Source: Candidatus Poribacteria bacterium
Lineage (GTDB): Bacteria; Poribacteria; WGA-4E; WGA-3G
Direction of reading: 5' to 3'
DNA: 53,315 nt
Assembly (NCBI GenBank): GCA_012270795.1
Contig: JAAXHO010000123.1
Coordinates: 1-53,315 of the forward strand
The notes under the pieces: model-generated
Database searches by the model: none
What the model was told of the DNA's origin: nothing
The model's input: the letters and a program-made list of their open reading frames with translations, nothing else
In this document: positions 17,048-25,546 of the stretch, piece after piece
How the letters are laid out: every line of letters starts with the position of its first letter
Numbering within the stretch: the stretch's first letter is position 1
Translations under genes and position numbers: made by a program

Positions 17048-17207
17048 GTTTTTATCCTCCTATTTATATAGGACGAATCTCATACAATCATTTGTAGGGT
17101 GGGATCCCTGTAACTAACCATTACTAATATATAACCACAGTTATAGTAAGTCAATTTGTTATATTAATCAAGTTAAATTTTTTCATATAATCTAAATATA
17201 ACAAATA
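17048..17207. other. AT-rich intergenic stretch
   Basis: Upstream region of the one-TM protein operon (minus strand). The sequence is AT-rich with possible -10-like boxes, but no well-spaced promoter pair was seen. Confidence 0.35.
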
Positions 17208-17541
17208 ATACCATTTCTAAAATATAATTTCTCATTAGCTGCGGAGATCTGGTAGGAGCGACCTCCAGGTCGCGACCGAGGGAATGCCATTGGGCGAATG
17301 CGCTTGGTAGAATACGCCAAATCAAGAAATCAACGGTATGAATGCCTTTTAGGCATTCCCCTAAATCAACGCTACAAATGCCATTTAGGCATTTGGCGGG
17401 TATGAATGCTATAGAGCATTCCCCGTGTGGTATTCTACATGATTTGCCATGATTCATACCGTTGGTTTACTGGTCGCGACCAGAGGTCGCTCCTACCAGT
17501 TTCTCCGCAGCTAATGAGAAATTATATTGTAGAAATGGTAT
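17208..17541. repeat. Long family A element with several nested hairpins
   Basis: Terminal arms of about 65 bases (ATACCATTTCTAAAATATAA ... GCTGCGGAG ... CTGGTAGGAGCGACCT) recur inverted at the right end. The interior, between two GGTCGCGACC sites, holds at least three small hairpins: AATGCCATTGGGCG-like, GAATGCCTTTTAGGCATTC and AAATGCCATTTAGGCATTT. Its last base is the first base of the sense-complement of the stop codon of the Omp85 gene. Confidence 0.92.
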
Positions 17542-19409
17542 CAGAAGGACGCGCCTAACTTTACATGAACCTTACCCCGAAGAGCAGAATCGCCAGCTGC
17601 AAGTCCATAATCCAGTTGTATAATCCCATTTTTGGATTCAAGTCTTGCACCGAACCCGTAACCGACACGCAGCTTGTCAAACACAGACGGTCTGTCAATG
17701 AAGGTAACCGCCCCTAAATCAAGGAAGGTGAAAATCTGTGAGTTTTGACCTGTCAAGAATCTATATTCAATATTTGAATACACCCTGCGGGGGCCTGAGA
17801 ACCAATCTTCGTCGTATCCGCGTAATGTAGTTGCCCCACCTAAATAAAACAGTTCTGTCGGTGGTATGTTGACACCCCATGCTGCTGCGCCATGCAGTTC
17901 AACAGCAAAAATCTGTCTTTTCCATGTCTGGAAGTATTGTTGCATGTCAACCCATATTTTTCGTAGTCTAAAATCACTTCTTGAGAGTTCAACTGCGATA
18001 CTATCGCGTCTCCCGCGTGTCGGATTAAGGAAATAATCTCGCGAATCACGTGTTAACCGAAAGGTGACACTATACTTAGAACCTTCATCAAAGGATATAG
18101 GGGTCGTATTCAAGCTGGCGTTTGTAGTAGGTGAGAAGGTGTCTATTGTGGTGGCGACTGGTAATGGTGCTGTTGTGTTTGCATACCGAATCTGTTTATA
18201 GCCAAGTGTGATCTCACTTTCATAGAAACTCCCAAATTTCGTGTTACCACTGAGACGTGCTGCCCGTTCTTCAGATTCGACATCGTTGAAGGGATTGCGT
18301 TGTTTGAGTTGACTATAGGTTATCCCCATATTGATGGGTTTCCCTAATATCCAAGGTTCTTTGTAACCGACTTGAAGTGCAGTTAGCAACCCCGATTTCC
18401 AGTAGAAATTGACATCACGCCCGGTACCTAATAGATTTGTCTCGCGCATTTCTACTACACCCGTGAGCTGCGGCACGGAGTCTAATCCCTCTACAGGCGG
18501 CGCATAGCCGAGGACACCGACTAAACGTCCTGTCGGTGCTTCAGTTACTTTTGCATGAAAAATGATAGTGTCTTCAGTTAAACCTTCCTCTAAGAGGTTT
18601 GGTTGAATGGAATGAAACAATCCTATATTTCGCAATCGGTGATAACTCTGATCAATCTTTCGCTGGTCAAATAACTCATGGGTCTTAATTGGTAGTTCTC
18701 GCATTACAACATGGCTTTTGGTTTTCTTTAATCCACTTACCTTGATGTGGCTCAGTTTGACCTTGGGGCCTTCCTGAATCAGCAAGCTGATATCCATACT
18801 CCCAGTCAATGGTGAAAGATTTGAGATTGTAGGTTTGATTTCTACCTTCGGATGTCCATGTTCGCTGTATAGTTGTTGAATCCTTTCAATGCCTTGTTCC
18901 AGTGCGGTGAGTGCATAGAATTGTCCTTTTCGTAGACCGAGCTGCCGCCGTAATTCATCTTGAGAAAAAAGTCTATTTCCGATAAATGCGAAATTACCAT
19001 TCCGCAGACGTTTTCCTTCTCTGACTTTGACAGATAGCAGAATACTTTGTGATGTCGTGGGGGTTGCGAGGGGGGTTATCTGTGCAAATACAAATCCGTT
19101 TTGCCGATATGTGTTTATGATACGGTCAAATCCCGCAACAATTTCATTGCGTGAATATGCTTTTTTTGTTTGCCACCTAAACAGATTTCTCAACTTTCGC
19201 TGGTTGAAATGTTTGTTTCCTTCAAAGTTGAGTCGAGAAATGTAGTAGAGAGGGAGTGTGTTGATGTCTTCTGTTATGTTGTCTGGTGCTGTTTTTTCTG
19301 TAGTGGTATTTTGACCTTCGCTATTATTTTGGGCAAAGGTTACCCCTTTTATCGTTGTCAGGCAGAGCAGTATTATGTTGATAGACAATAGGAGGCGTGT
19401 TACATGCAT
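17541..19409 (-). CDS. Omp85/TamA-like outer membrane protein with three POTRA domains
   Basis: 622 aa from the ATG at 19409. The signal peptide is RLLLSINIILLCLTTIKGVT ending FAQ. Residues about 55-300 hold three POTRA units: ISRLNFEGNKHFNQRKLRNL, FAFIGNRLFSQDELRRQLGL, and IKVSGLKKTKSHVVMREL. The C-terminal half is a beta barrel with the lid motif GGATTLRGYDEDWFSGPRRV and a terminal Phe (VHVKLGASF). Omp85 proteins insert or export proteins across the outer membrane; three POTRAs resemble TamA more than five-POTRA BamA. A longer start at 19517 is possible, but it would overlap the promoter at 19504-19533 and puts a non-signal segment first. Confidence 0.9.
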   Translation of the reverse strand: MHVTRLLLSINIILLCLTTIKGVTFAQNNSEGQNTTTEKTAPDNITEDINTLPLYYISRLNFEGNKHFNQRKLRNLFRWQTKKAYSRNEIVAGFDRIINTYRQNGFVFAQITPLATPTTSQSILLSVKVREGKRLRNGNFAFIGNRLFSQDELRRQLGLRKGQFYALTALEQGIERIQQLYSEHGHPKVEIKPTISNLSPLTGSMDISLLIQEGPKVKLSHIKVSGLKKTKSHVVMRELPIKTHELFDQRKIDQSYHRLRNIGLFHSIQPNLLEEGLTEDTIIFHAKVTEAPTGRLVGVLGYAPPVEGLDSVPQLTGVVEMRETNLLGTGRDVNFYWKSGLLTALQVGYKEPWILGKPINMGITYSQLKQRNPFNDVESEERAARLSGNTKFGSFYESEITLGYKQIRYANTTAPLPVATTIDTFSPTTNASLNTTPISFDEGSKYSVTFRLTRDSRDYFLNPTRGRRDSIAVELSRSDFRLRKIWVDMQQYFQTWKRQIFAVELHGAAAWGVNIPPTELFYLGGATTLRGYDEDWFSGPRRVYSNIEYRFLTGQNSQIFTFLDLGAVTFIDRPSVFDKLRVGYGFGARLESKNGIIQLDYGLAAGDSALRGKVHVKLGASF

Positions 19410-19503
19410 GTGATGGAAAACCTGTGGGTAATGTGGTAGGAACATTTTACCATGCGCGGCGCGATAAATGCAAATGCGTCTTGCGAACATCAGAGATTTT
19501 TTA

Positions 19504-19533
19504 TTGACTTTAAACATTAGTTTACTGTATAAT
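19504..19533 (+). promoter_or_regulatory. Sigma-70 type promoter for the coiled-coil gene
   Basis: TTGACT (19504-19509), an 18-base spacer and TATAAT (19528-19533). It lies 58 bases before the start at 19591 and points towards it. Confidence 0.6.
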
Positions 19534-19590
19534 GTAATATGCTGTTAAAGATATTGATGATAAGCATTTCACACAATTAAGGAAAATGCA

Positions 19591-20130
19591 ATGTGGAACA
19601 CAATGATATTGCCCATTCTTACATCCCTTACCGCAACAGGTTTGGGTATCTTCATAGTCTGGCTCTTTAACCGCAAAAGACAATCTGACGAGAGAACAAA
19701 CCAAATTTCCTATATTATCAATGAAATTAGCGATATTAAAAATAAAATAAGTAACCTTTCTGACGAAAAGAATAACCAAACTGCCCATATTTTGAATGAA
19801 ATTAGTGATATACGAAATAATGAAATTAGTGATATACGAAATAAGGTAAGTAACTTTTCGGAACGGTTAGAACTTGAAACTGCCAAGAACGAAAAATTCA
19901 GGGAAGAGGTTAAGGAAGAAGTTCAACAATTAAGGGTAGAACTGCAGGAAGAAATTCAAATCATAAATGGGGAAATCCAAGGTATAAATGGGGAAATTCA
20001 AGGCATAAAAGAACAGGTTACTGAAAATAGAAACATGATTTACAAACTGATCGGTGTTGTAGAAAATCTCCAAAGTATTGTAACAGGCAGTCAAAACAAA
20101 ATACAAGGTGATGTTCAGAGCGAATCATAA
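19591..20130 (+). CDS. Membrane-anchored coiled-coil protein
   Basis: 179 aa. Residues 5-27 (MILPILTSLTATGLGIFIVW) are one membrane span near the N-terminus. The rest is coiled coil with short internal repeats: NEISDIKNKISNLS, NEISDIRNNEISDIRNKVSN, and INGEIQGINGEIQGI. The repeats look recently amplified at DNA level (GAAATTAGTGATATACGAAA twice, AATGGGGAAATCCAAGGTAT-like units). AAGGA lies seven bases before the ATG. Function unknown; such proteins often act as tethers or sensors. It opens the accessory cluster. Confidence 0.7.
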   Translation: MWNTMILPILTSLTATGLGIFIVWLFNRKRQSDERTNQISYIINEISDIKNKISNLSDEKNNQTAHILNEISDIRNNEISDIRNKVSNFSERLELETAKNEKFREEVKEEVQQLRVELQEEIQIINGEIQGINGEIQGIKEQVTENRNMIYKLIGVVENLQSIVTGSQNKIQGDVQSES

Positions 20131-20282
20131 TGGAAATCTCTGATGTCTGACTGAAGCAGAATAAGGTAGGAAACGATGTGATACCTACGAACTAACCACT
20201 TTTTCTGTTATCCAGTTTCTGATACAATATTGGGTGTGTAGATATGAAAACTCTGGGGAACTTGATTGTAGGGAGAAAATTC

Positions 20283-20624
20283 ATGGAACAAATAAAGACT
20301 GTAGATATTCATGACAAGGTCTTTGAAGAAACCTATACCGCCCACATCCAAAGAAACGGAGCGAACTGGCTTGGACAGATACCAGACGTTCCAAAAGTCA
20401 AGTGTGAGGCACCTACAGAAGCCGTACTCCTGAAAACCCTCGAAAAAAAACTTCATGAGGCACTCATCGCCGAAGAAGAAGCTTGGGAGAAGCAATTTGA
20501 GGAAGACGTGAAAGCCGGACGGCTGGATCACCTTGCCGAAAAAGCTATTAAAAATTATAGAGAAGGCAAATACCGAAGCGTAGACGAACTACAAAACACA
20601 TCATCGTATATAGACCAAACTTGA
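20283..20624 (+). CDS. HicB-like antitoxin paralogue, no toxin beside it
   Basis: 113 aa. Residues 16-60 have the HicB-like pattern (TYTAHIQRNGANWLGQIPDV followed by an amphipathic helix KTLEKKLHEALIAEEEAW). The C-terminal part is DVKAGRLDHLAEKAIKNYRE. It is clearly homologous along its length to the next gene (20690-21007), indicating tandem duplication. No toxin gene follows this copy. GGGAG at 20271-20275 supports the ATG at 20283 over an upstream ATG at 20244. HicB-like proteins neutralise a partner toxin and often repress their own operon; this copy may be an orphan. Confidence 0.65.
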   Translation: MEQIKTVDIHDKVFEETYTAHIQRNGANWLGQIPDVPKVKCEAPTEAVLLKTLEKKLHEALIAEEEAWEKQFEEDVKAGRLDHLAEKAIKNYREGKYRSVDELQNTSSYIDQT

Positions 20625-20689
20625 TGAGGGTATTAACTAACGAATCCTTATAACCAAAGGATTGTTTAACGATCGAGGAGATATTTAAT

Positions 20690-21007
20690 ATGGTTATTAA
20701 ATGGGACGGTATAATAACCTATTTCATTTATAACGAATTGTTCGATGAAACTTATACCGCACATATTCAAAAGAATGGAAAAGATTGGGAAGGATCAATC
20801 GTTGAACTGCCCGAAATAGAATGTGTAGCCGAAACAGCGGAAGTTGTGCAAGAACAATTGCCGGACATGCTTCATGATATTTTAGTTGCGAAAGAAGCAG
20901 CATGGGATCAGCAGCTCAAAGAAGATATGGAAGCTGGAAAACTTGACTCCCTTATTCAGGAGGCTATTGAAGACTATAAAGCAGGTAGATGTACTAAGAT
21001 AGTGTGA
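20690..21007 (+). CDS. HicB-like antitoxin
   Basis: 105 aa paralogue of the upstream gene: TYTAHIQKNGKDWEGSIVEL, then EAAWDQQLKEDMEAGKLDSL, then a short basic tail. Its stop overlaps the start of the RelE/ParE-like toxin gene as GTGA, the tight coupling usual for toxin-antitoxin pairs. GAGGAG lies about ten bases before the ATG. The partner identity comes from context. The fold assignment is by pattern only. Confidence 0.7.
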   Translation: MVIKWDGIITYFIYNELFDETYTAHIQKNGKDWEGSIVELPEIECVAETAEVVQEQLPDMLHDILVAKEAAWDQQLKEDMEAGKLDSLIQEAIEDYKAGRCTKIV

Positions 21008-21282
21008 CGTTAGGTATGAAAAACTCACAATTCGAGCATATTAGACATCAGAAGTTTATAGCGTTGGTGCAAAAACTGCCGACACATATACAAAGACGTG
21101 CTGCCAAACAATTTCAAATTCTACAAGAAAACCCCTTATATCCATCACTTCATTTCAAAAAAGTCTCTGGTCTTTGGTCATTACGTATTACTGACGATTA
21201 CAGAGCTTTAGGATATGAAGAAAACGGTACGATTATTTGGTTTTGGATTGGAAAACATGATGAATACGAGCGGCGGATCTGA
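21004..21282 (+). CDS. RelE/ParE family toxin-like protein
   Basis: 92 aa. FIALVQKLPTHIQRRAAKQF, then HFKKVSGLWSLRITDDYRAL and IIWFWIGKHDEYERRI match the RelE/ParE/YoeB fold: two N-terminal helices, an antiparallel sheet with the R-I-x-D-D-Y-R-A strand, and a terminal H-x-x-Y-E. RelE-type members cleave mRNA in the ribosomal A site, ParE-type poison gyrase; the sequence alone does not decide. Start is GTG at 21004 overlapping the antitoxin stop, or ATG at 21016. Confidence 0.8.
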   Translation: MTLGMKNSQFEHIRHQKFIALVQKLPTHIQRRAAKQFQILQENPLYPSLHFKKVSGLWSLRITDDYRALGYEENGTIIWFWIGKHDEYERRI

Positions 21283-21307
21283 TTATCTCTCCTTCCCTAA
21301 TTAACAT

Positions 21308-22084
21308 CTATGAGTCTGACTTTAATTCCCTCAATATTGAGTCTACGTCTTCATTAGGAATTTGATCCAATTTGGCAAATTTGAATAGGTTTTCGCTAAG
21401 CACATCAGAAAACCCTTCCGAGTTGGCAAATCCAGGATATTCAGGATCCGCGTGCCTATCAACGAAAATAGGACCAGAAGGAACACCTAAATACAATTCA
21501 TGAATTTTCTCCATAAGTGGATTATTGGAGTTAATGAGTCCTTTATCGCAAACTTCAAGACAATCTGTAAGGATTGAAGACAAGTTTTGGGTAATATTTG
21601 GATTGCCGCAACTGTTTAAATCAATTTGGGCTACATTCATAAATAATTTGGTTATGCAAAGTTGGCGATAAGATAGTTCCTCAAGATACTTTAGGATACG
21701 TCGATAGGTATCTAAATCTAAATCAGAATCGAAATGAACATTTTCAGTTAAGTTCGCCATAAACTTGATTTTAGGTTCTTCTGTCGTATCCATCACCTTT
21801 TTCAACGTGGATTCTACGACTTCGTCCATTTTGGAGCAATTTGTAGGTGTTTCAGAAAAGAATCCATCATCCCGAAATTTTTCACCATTTTCCAATCTTT
21901 GAGATATATTTTCTGCGGCTTGTGTGCCCCATTGAAATAATCTTACAGTTTGTCTTTTACTTATAAATGGCGTGATAAATCGGTCTAAACCCCATCCACC
22001 AAGCACCCCAATAGCTCCACCTGATATCCCAGTTGTGTCTCCAATAGCAGGACCAACTGCTATCCCTGATCCTAATGCAATCAA
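21308..22084 (-). CDS. Unknown Gly-rich protein following the methyltransferase gene
   Basis: 258 aa if started at the TTG at 22084. The N-terminus is Gly/Ala-rich and hydrophobic (GSGIAVGPAIGDTTGISGGA, then IGVLGGWGLDRF), compatible with a membrane-associated hairpin. The remainder is acidic and helical, with KIKFMANLTENVHFDSDL and YRRILKYLEELSYRQLCI. A strong ribosome site (AAAGGAG) and ATG lie upstream at 22134, but that frame closes after 17 codons with a TGA that overlaps the TTG (22081-22084). The gene is therefore either frameshifted or translated by coupling to a leader peptide. It is co-oriented with the methyltransferase, 67 bases after it. No family recognised. Confidence 0.55.
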   Translation of the reverse strand: MIALGSGIAVGPAIGDTTGISGGAIGVLGGWGLDRFITPFISKRQTVRLFQWGTQAAENISQRLENGEKFRDDGFFSETPTNCSKMDEVVESTLKKVMDTTEEPKIKFMANLTENVHFDSDLDLDTYRRILKYLEELSYRQLCITKLFMNVAQIDLNSCGNPNITQNLSSILTDCLEVCDKGLINSNNPLMEKIHELYLGVPSGPIFVDRHADPEYPGFANSEGFSDVLSENLFKFAKLDQIPNEDVDSILRELKSDS

Positions 22085-22134
22085 TTGAAATAGGGAAATC
22101 CTTTACCTTCTTTTTCGTCTTTAATTAGATTCAT
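22081..22134 (-). other. 17-codon leader frame overlapping the Gly-rich gene
   Basis: ATG at 22134 with AAAGGAG six bases upstream encodes MNLIKDEKEGKGFPYFN and stop. The TGA overlaps the TTG of the next frame. It is either the true N-terminus of the Gly-rich protein separated by a one- or two-base shift, or a coupling leader peptide. Confidence 0.5.
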
Positions 22135-22201
22135 TCAAATCTCCTTTCATTGATTTCAGTTCATAAAAAAACTAATGTCCAAATATCGAATCCCTTTAAT
22201 A

Positions 22202-25162
22202 TTATTCCTCACTATACCAACTCGGAAACGCAACCCCCTTCTTCTTAAGCCCAACCAACTCCGCATCAAGATCACATGTAGACTGCTTCCCACCGTGAAT
22301 ACTTGGCTCAGCGCAGAACATCTCGCGCAGCGTCTGCATGGATTCAAGCACGTTATCACTTGTAATGCCTAATACCTCAGTCAGTAAGCACCGATCTAAT
22401 TCCGCGCGGACAGGGTCATGGGCGCACTCATTGACAGGCAGCATCCGCTGATACTTCAAACGTTCAAAAATTGCCTCAGCGTTTGCTAACGCCGCATCGG
22501 AGAGTTTACGGACATCCAGCGTAGGTAACGTCCCTAATGTATTGAGTGTTAGAATACCGCGGCCCGACTGTTGTTTTCCACTATGTATCCAATGGCACAT
22601 TAAGCCCAATGTTGAGTTGCACCACAGAGCAAAAGCAGTCTCATGCTGTAGATATTCAAATGCCACGTTGGTTAACCTGTTAACCCCAACCGAGGGATTC
22701 TCCGTTACAAGTGCCAGAGTAGAGTTAGCATTGAATCTCAAGTACAAATTGTAATGAGCCCTACTGTTTTTAGTCAGGATTCTTCGAAGGATATCCTCTG
22801 CGTTCCTGCGCGGAATACCCCTCGAATCAGGGTTTACAAACATCGATCGCTGAGTTTCACTTTTCAAACTCCACAAGCAAGGATACCCATCACCATTGGT
22901 ATCACCTTTAATCATGTCAAATGGTCCCTCTTTTCCGTAGACACTTTCTGGGTGCCACCCAACCTGGGCTATATCCTCTACACGACACATAGGCACTTCA
23001 ACGTTAGTTGTTTGCATCGGTAGATATAGGTTCCCTCTTTGTATGCTATAGGCAGACTGAATCAATGCCATTGATCGTACGCGTGATACTCCCCAACCTT
23101 CACCGAGTAAGAGTGGACAGTCTAACATTTGTCCAACGATGTCATTACCAATTCTGATTATATCTCCACCATTAGGGGCATCTTCTAACCGCCGCGCGCC
23201 CTCGTTTCGGTTAACATACTTGGCTATTTCCATCGCTTCTAATAGGCTTTGAGGGCGTTGGTTCAGACACACGAATTTCCCTCGTCCACTTGTTTTGTCT
23301 GTCCCTTTCATTGCTATCACAATGCATTCCGCCATGCCAGTATCCGCGGAAAACGCAGCGGCCTCTGCTTTTGCTTCAGCAATAGTCATTACCACGACCT
23401 TGTGATATTCTGATGCCAGCATGTCACGCATTTTTTGCACAGTAGATGATGTCAGAATTGTTGCAGGCAAGATGAAACCCATGGTGCCACCGTGTTTAAG
23501 TTTCCGGTCTGCAAGGTCTACAAAGTAAGACGCGAGTCCGCTCAATCCATGTGCTATCCGGGAGTTTTTACTTCGCAGCACTGCCTGCATTGCCTTTTTA
23601 TCTGCCTCTGGACGATCACTACCTTGAAATGTTGTTTTTGGTATACTACTACCTTGATCTGTTCCTGGTTTCGTAAACGGAGGATTCTGGATTACAATAT
23701 CAACATCACCATGCTGGAACGTCTGCTGGAGTTTAATTACGGTGTTCTCCTCACCGCCTACCTGCTCAGCCTCTGTGTCAAATAGTTTCATATCATCAAG
23801 CAATTCCAATGAGCCGATAGCGTAATCTCTATTATCCATTACACCGTAAGGTGCAGTTACTATTTGAGTCCCACCGATTTTAACACCTGCGTACGTACTC
23901 GCAAGCGCAGCAGCCGTGAGATGTGTAGCATTTGGCATAATATCTACACCGCCAATGTTCTCCTCTAACATTTTCTGATGAATCTCCCTGCCGTTGCCAC
24001 CCGCCTGTTCATACAGAGACAAAACACGTTGATAGACACCGTTGAGCAACGCGCCTGTGCCGCAAGCAAAGTCTGCTACTTTCGGGAGTTTGCCTTTCGG
24101 CAGTTCAGGCATCACAAGCGTAGAGAGCAGCACAGCACTTTCCGGGAGCGTATAGTTCGCCTTGACGTATTTCCTATCGGTGATTAACTTTTGGAACACG
24201 ATACCTGCAAGTTCGTGAATCTGCGCGATACCTGTATCAACAAGGTCTTTGGCAGCTTCACATAGAAGTTTCAGGATATACTTAACAAGTCTATCATCCG
24301 TAGCAAGTGCCTCAACGAGGTTCCGGGCATCTTCAAAGATCGGACGGTAATTAACCTTGAGAATCGTGTTCCAGTCATCAATCACATCGGCATAATCAAT
24401 TGTCGGCAGGAGTTGGCGGAGTGAGCGCACAGATTCCATCTCCGTTTTACCAGCGAGGGAACTCTGAAACACAAAAGCATCGGTAATAATCAGTGCTGCC
24501 ATGCGGAGCGTTTGGATGTTCGGTTTCTCTTCCGCGTTATCTTCCTCTTTAGAGAAGACCTCTTGGTGCAGAATTGTCTCAATCTTCTTGGCGATGGCAG
24601 GATGGTCAACGATAGCATCTTCAAGCAGGTAAGCTGCCTTGTTGATACTTTTCTCCATCTCTTCAGCCGCCGCTTCAAGTTGAGAGTTCGGCATTGCACC
24701 GACGTGGAGCGCGTTTGCGATGTCGCCTACGGTGCCTTTTGCCCATCCGTTTTCTGGGAAGTGTCCTACGGTATCACCGACGGTATTGACAAGTTTGTAT
24801 TGTAGGTCAGCTGCATCGCGTAGTTGTGGGTTGATATCCCTTCCCGGCATCGTCTTAAAACGGTCGGGATAAAGGATTGCCATAACGTTATTGAGCGTTT
24901 TTCCAACGACGTGATATTCCGTTTCAAGTTCCAGAACAAGTCTCGTTTCCGCTTGTTCAATCAGATTTTTTGCGTTGGTCGTGGTAGCAAACTTCGCTTC
25001 AATTCCGACAGGTTCTCTACCGTGTTCAATGACAATAGCATCAAGTTCGCTGTTGCCTCTAATAAATGCGTTGACTTCTGTTTCGAGTTCCCATCCGTGG
25101 CGCATGTGCCGTAAGATATTCACCAGTTCGTTTGTGATTGTCGTTTCGCGTCTTTTTGGCAT
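22202..25162 (-). CDS. Single-chain nuclease plus N6-adenine DNA methyltransferase (type IIG-like)
   Basis: 986 aa. Residues 24-60 resemble a PD-(D/E)xK nuclease site: D41 followed by E55-A-K57 (SELDAIVIEHGRE, then VGIEAKF). Residues about 335-640 are an N6-adenine methyltransferase: SAM site VADFACGTGA (362-371), catalytic NPPF (493-496), plus KHGGTMGFILPATIL. The last 300 residues contain no known motif and would be the sequence-recognition part. Type IIG and BREX-like enzymes combine these functions in one chain. No separate specificity or restriction subunit gene is nearby. AGGAGAAAG precedes the ATG. Expected role: restriction-modification or other DNA-marking defence. Confidence 0.85.
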   Translation of the reverse strand: MPKRRETTITNELVNILRHMRHGWELETEVNAFIRGNSELDAIVIEHGREPVGIEAKFATTTNAKNLIEQAETRLVLELETEYHVVGKTLNNVMAILYPDRFKTMPGRDINPQLRDAADLQYKLVNTVGDTVGHFPENGWAKGTVGDIANALHVGAMPNSQLEAAAEEMEKSINKAAYLLEDAIVDHPAIAKKIETILHQEVFSKEEDNAEEKPNIQTLRMAALIITDAFVFQSSLAGKTEMESVRSLRQLLPTIDYADVIDDWNTILKVNYRPIFEDARNLVEALATDDRLVKYILKLLCEAAKDLVDTGIAQIHELAGIVFQKLITDRKYVKANYTLPESAVLLSTLVMPELPKGKLPKVADFACGTGALLNGVYQRVLSLYEQAGGNGREIHQKMLEENIGGVDIMPNATHLTAAALASTYAGVKIGGTQIVTAPYGVMDNRDYAIGSLELLDDMKLFDTEAEQVGGEENTVIKLQQTFQHGDVDIVIQNPPFTKPGTDQGSSIPKTTFQGSDRPEADKKAMQAVLRSKNSRIAHGLSGLASYFVDLADRKLKHGGTMGFILPATILTSSTVQKMRDMLASEYHKVVVMTIAEAKAEAAAFSADTGMAECIVIAMKGTDKTSGRGKFVCLNQRPQSLLEAMEIAKYVNRNEGARRLEDAPNGGDIIRIGNDIVGQMLDCPLLLGEGWGVSRVRSMALIQSAYSIQRGNLYLPMQTTNVEVPMCRVEDIAQVGWHPESVYGKEGPFDMIKGDTNGDGYPCLWSLKSETQRSMFVNPDSRGIPRRNAEDILRRILTKNSRAHYNLYLRFNANSTLALVTENPSVGVNRLTNVAFEYLQHETAFALWCNSTLGLMCHWIHSGKQQSGRGILTLNTLGTLPTLDVRKLSDAALANAEAIFERLKYQRMLPVNECAHDPVRAELDRCLLTEVLGITSDNVLESMQTLREMFCAEPSIHGGKQSTCDLDAELVGLKKKGVAFPSWYSEE

Positions 25163-25187
25163 AATTTATTTCTTTCTCCTATAATCT

Positions 25188-25216
25188 AAATTAACACATT
25201 AGATAGAAAAGTGCAA
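25188..25216 (-). promoter_or_regulatory. Possible promoter of the nuclease-methyltransferase gene
   Basis: Read on the minus strand: TTGCAC (25216-25211), a 17-base spacer and TAATTT (25193-25188), 25 bases before the start codon. It faces away from the strong promoter at 25239-25266. Confidence 0.4.
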
Positions 25217-25238
25217 GGTTTATATTGATAAAATTTTA

Positions 25239-25266
25239 TTGACATGTTTTCCAAGTTTTGTATAAT
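25239..25266 (+). promoter_or_regulatory. Consensus sigma-70 promoter of a small divergent transcript
   Basis: TTGACA (25239-25244), a 16-base spacer and TATAAT (25261-25266). It is divergent from the methyltransferase gene and is followed after 243 bases by a strong intrinsic terminator. Confidence 0.7.
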
Positions 25267-25272
25267 AGAATG

Positions 25273-25508
25273 TACAATAAAATTTGGAGGAACGATTTTT
25301 TCTGCAAGTAAACAACTATTTTTGTCTCTTTTGGACAATCGTAAGTTATGATTGTTATTTGATTGGAATCGTGCTCTTTCTGATGCTGAAATGGAAAGGA
25401 GCATGAATGCTGTAGGTGATAACCTATTAGATGTCAGCCCAAATGACAAACTTGCTATATCTTGGGGGTCAATTAAGAAAATACGTTAATAATTTATGAA
25501 AATGAATA
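25273..25508 (+). other. Small transcript: ncRNA or broken small gene
   Basis: The stretch between promoter and terminator. One frame runs from about 25268 to a TAA at 25487-25489 interrupted only by TGA at 25349-25351. Before it the frame reads IFSASKQLFLSLLDNRKL; after it LLFDWNRALSDAEMERSMNA, then VGDNLLDVSPNDKLAISWGS and IKKIR. GGAGG lies at 25286-25290 but no ATG follows at a usual distance. An ATG at 25391 would give 32 aa. It may be a decayed small protein gene or an RNA regulator of the neighbouring methyltransferase. Confidence 0.4.
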
Positions 25509-25534
25509 GGCGGCATGATTGCCGCCTTTTTCTT
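25509..25534 (+). terminator. Intrinsic terminator
   Basis: A 7-bp GC-rich stem GGCGGCA/TGCCGCC with loop TGAT, followed by TTTTTCTTT. It ends the small transcript and lies before the O-methyltransferase start at 25547. Confidence 0.8.
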
Positions 25535-25546
25535 TGTGAAGGTAAA

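Noticed and set aside
25349-25351. Selenocysteine TGA codon
   Set aside because: No SECIS-like hairpin could be placed just after it and no Cys-containing family context is recognisable; decay or RNA gene is simpler.
25186-25449. 87-codon minus-strand frame
   Set aside because: Starts with TTG, has no ribosome site, and overlaps the clear plus-strand promoter unit.
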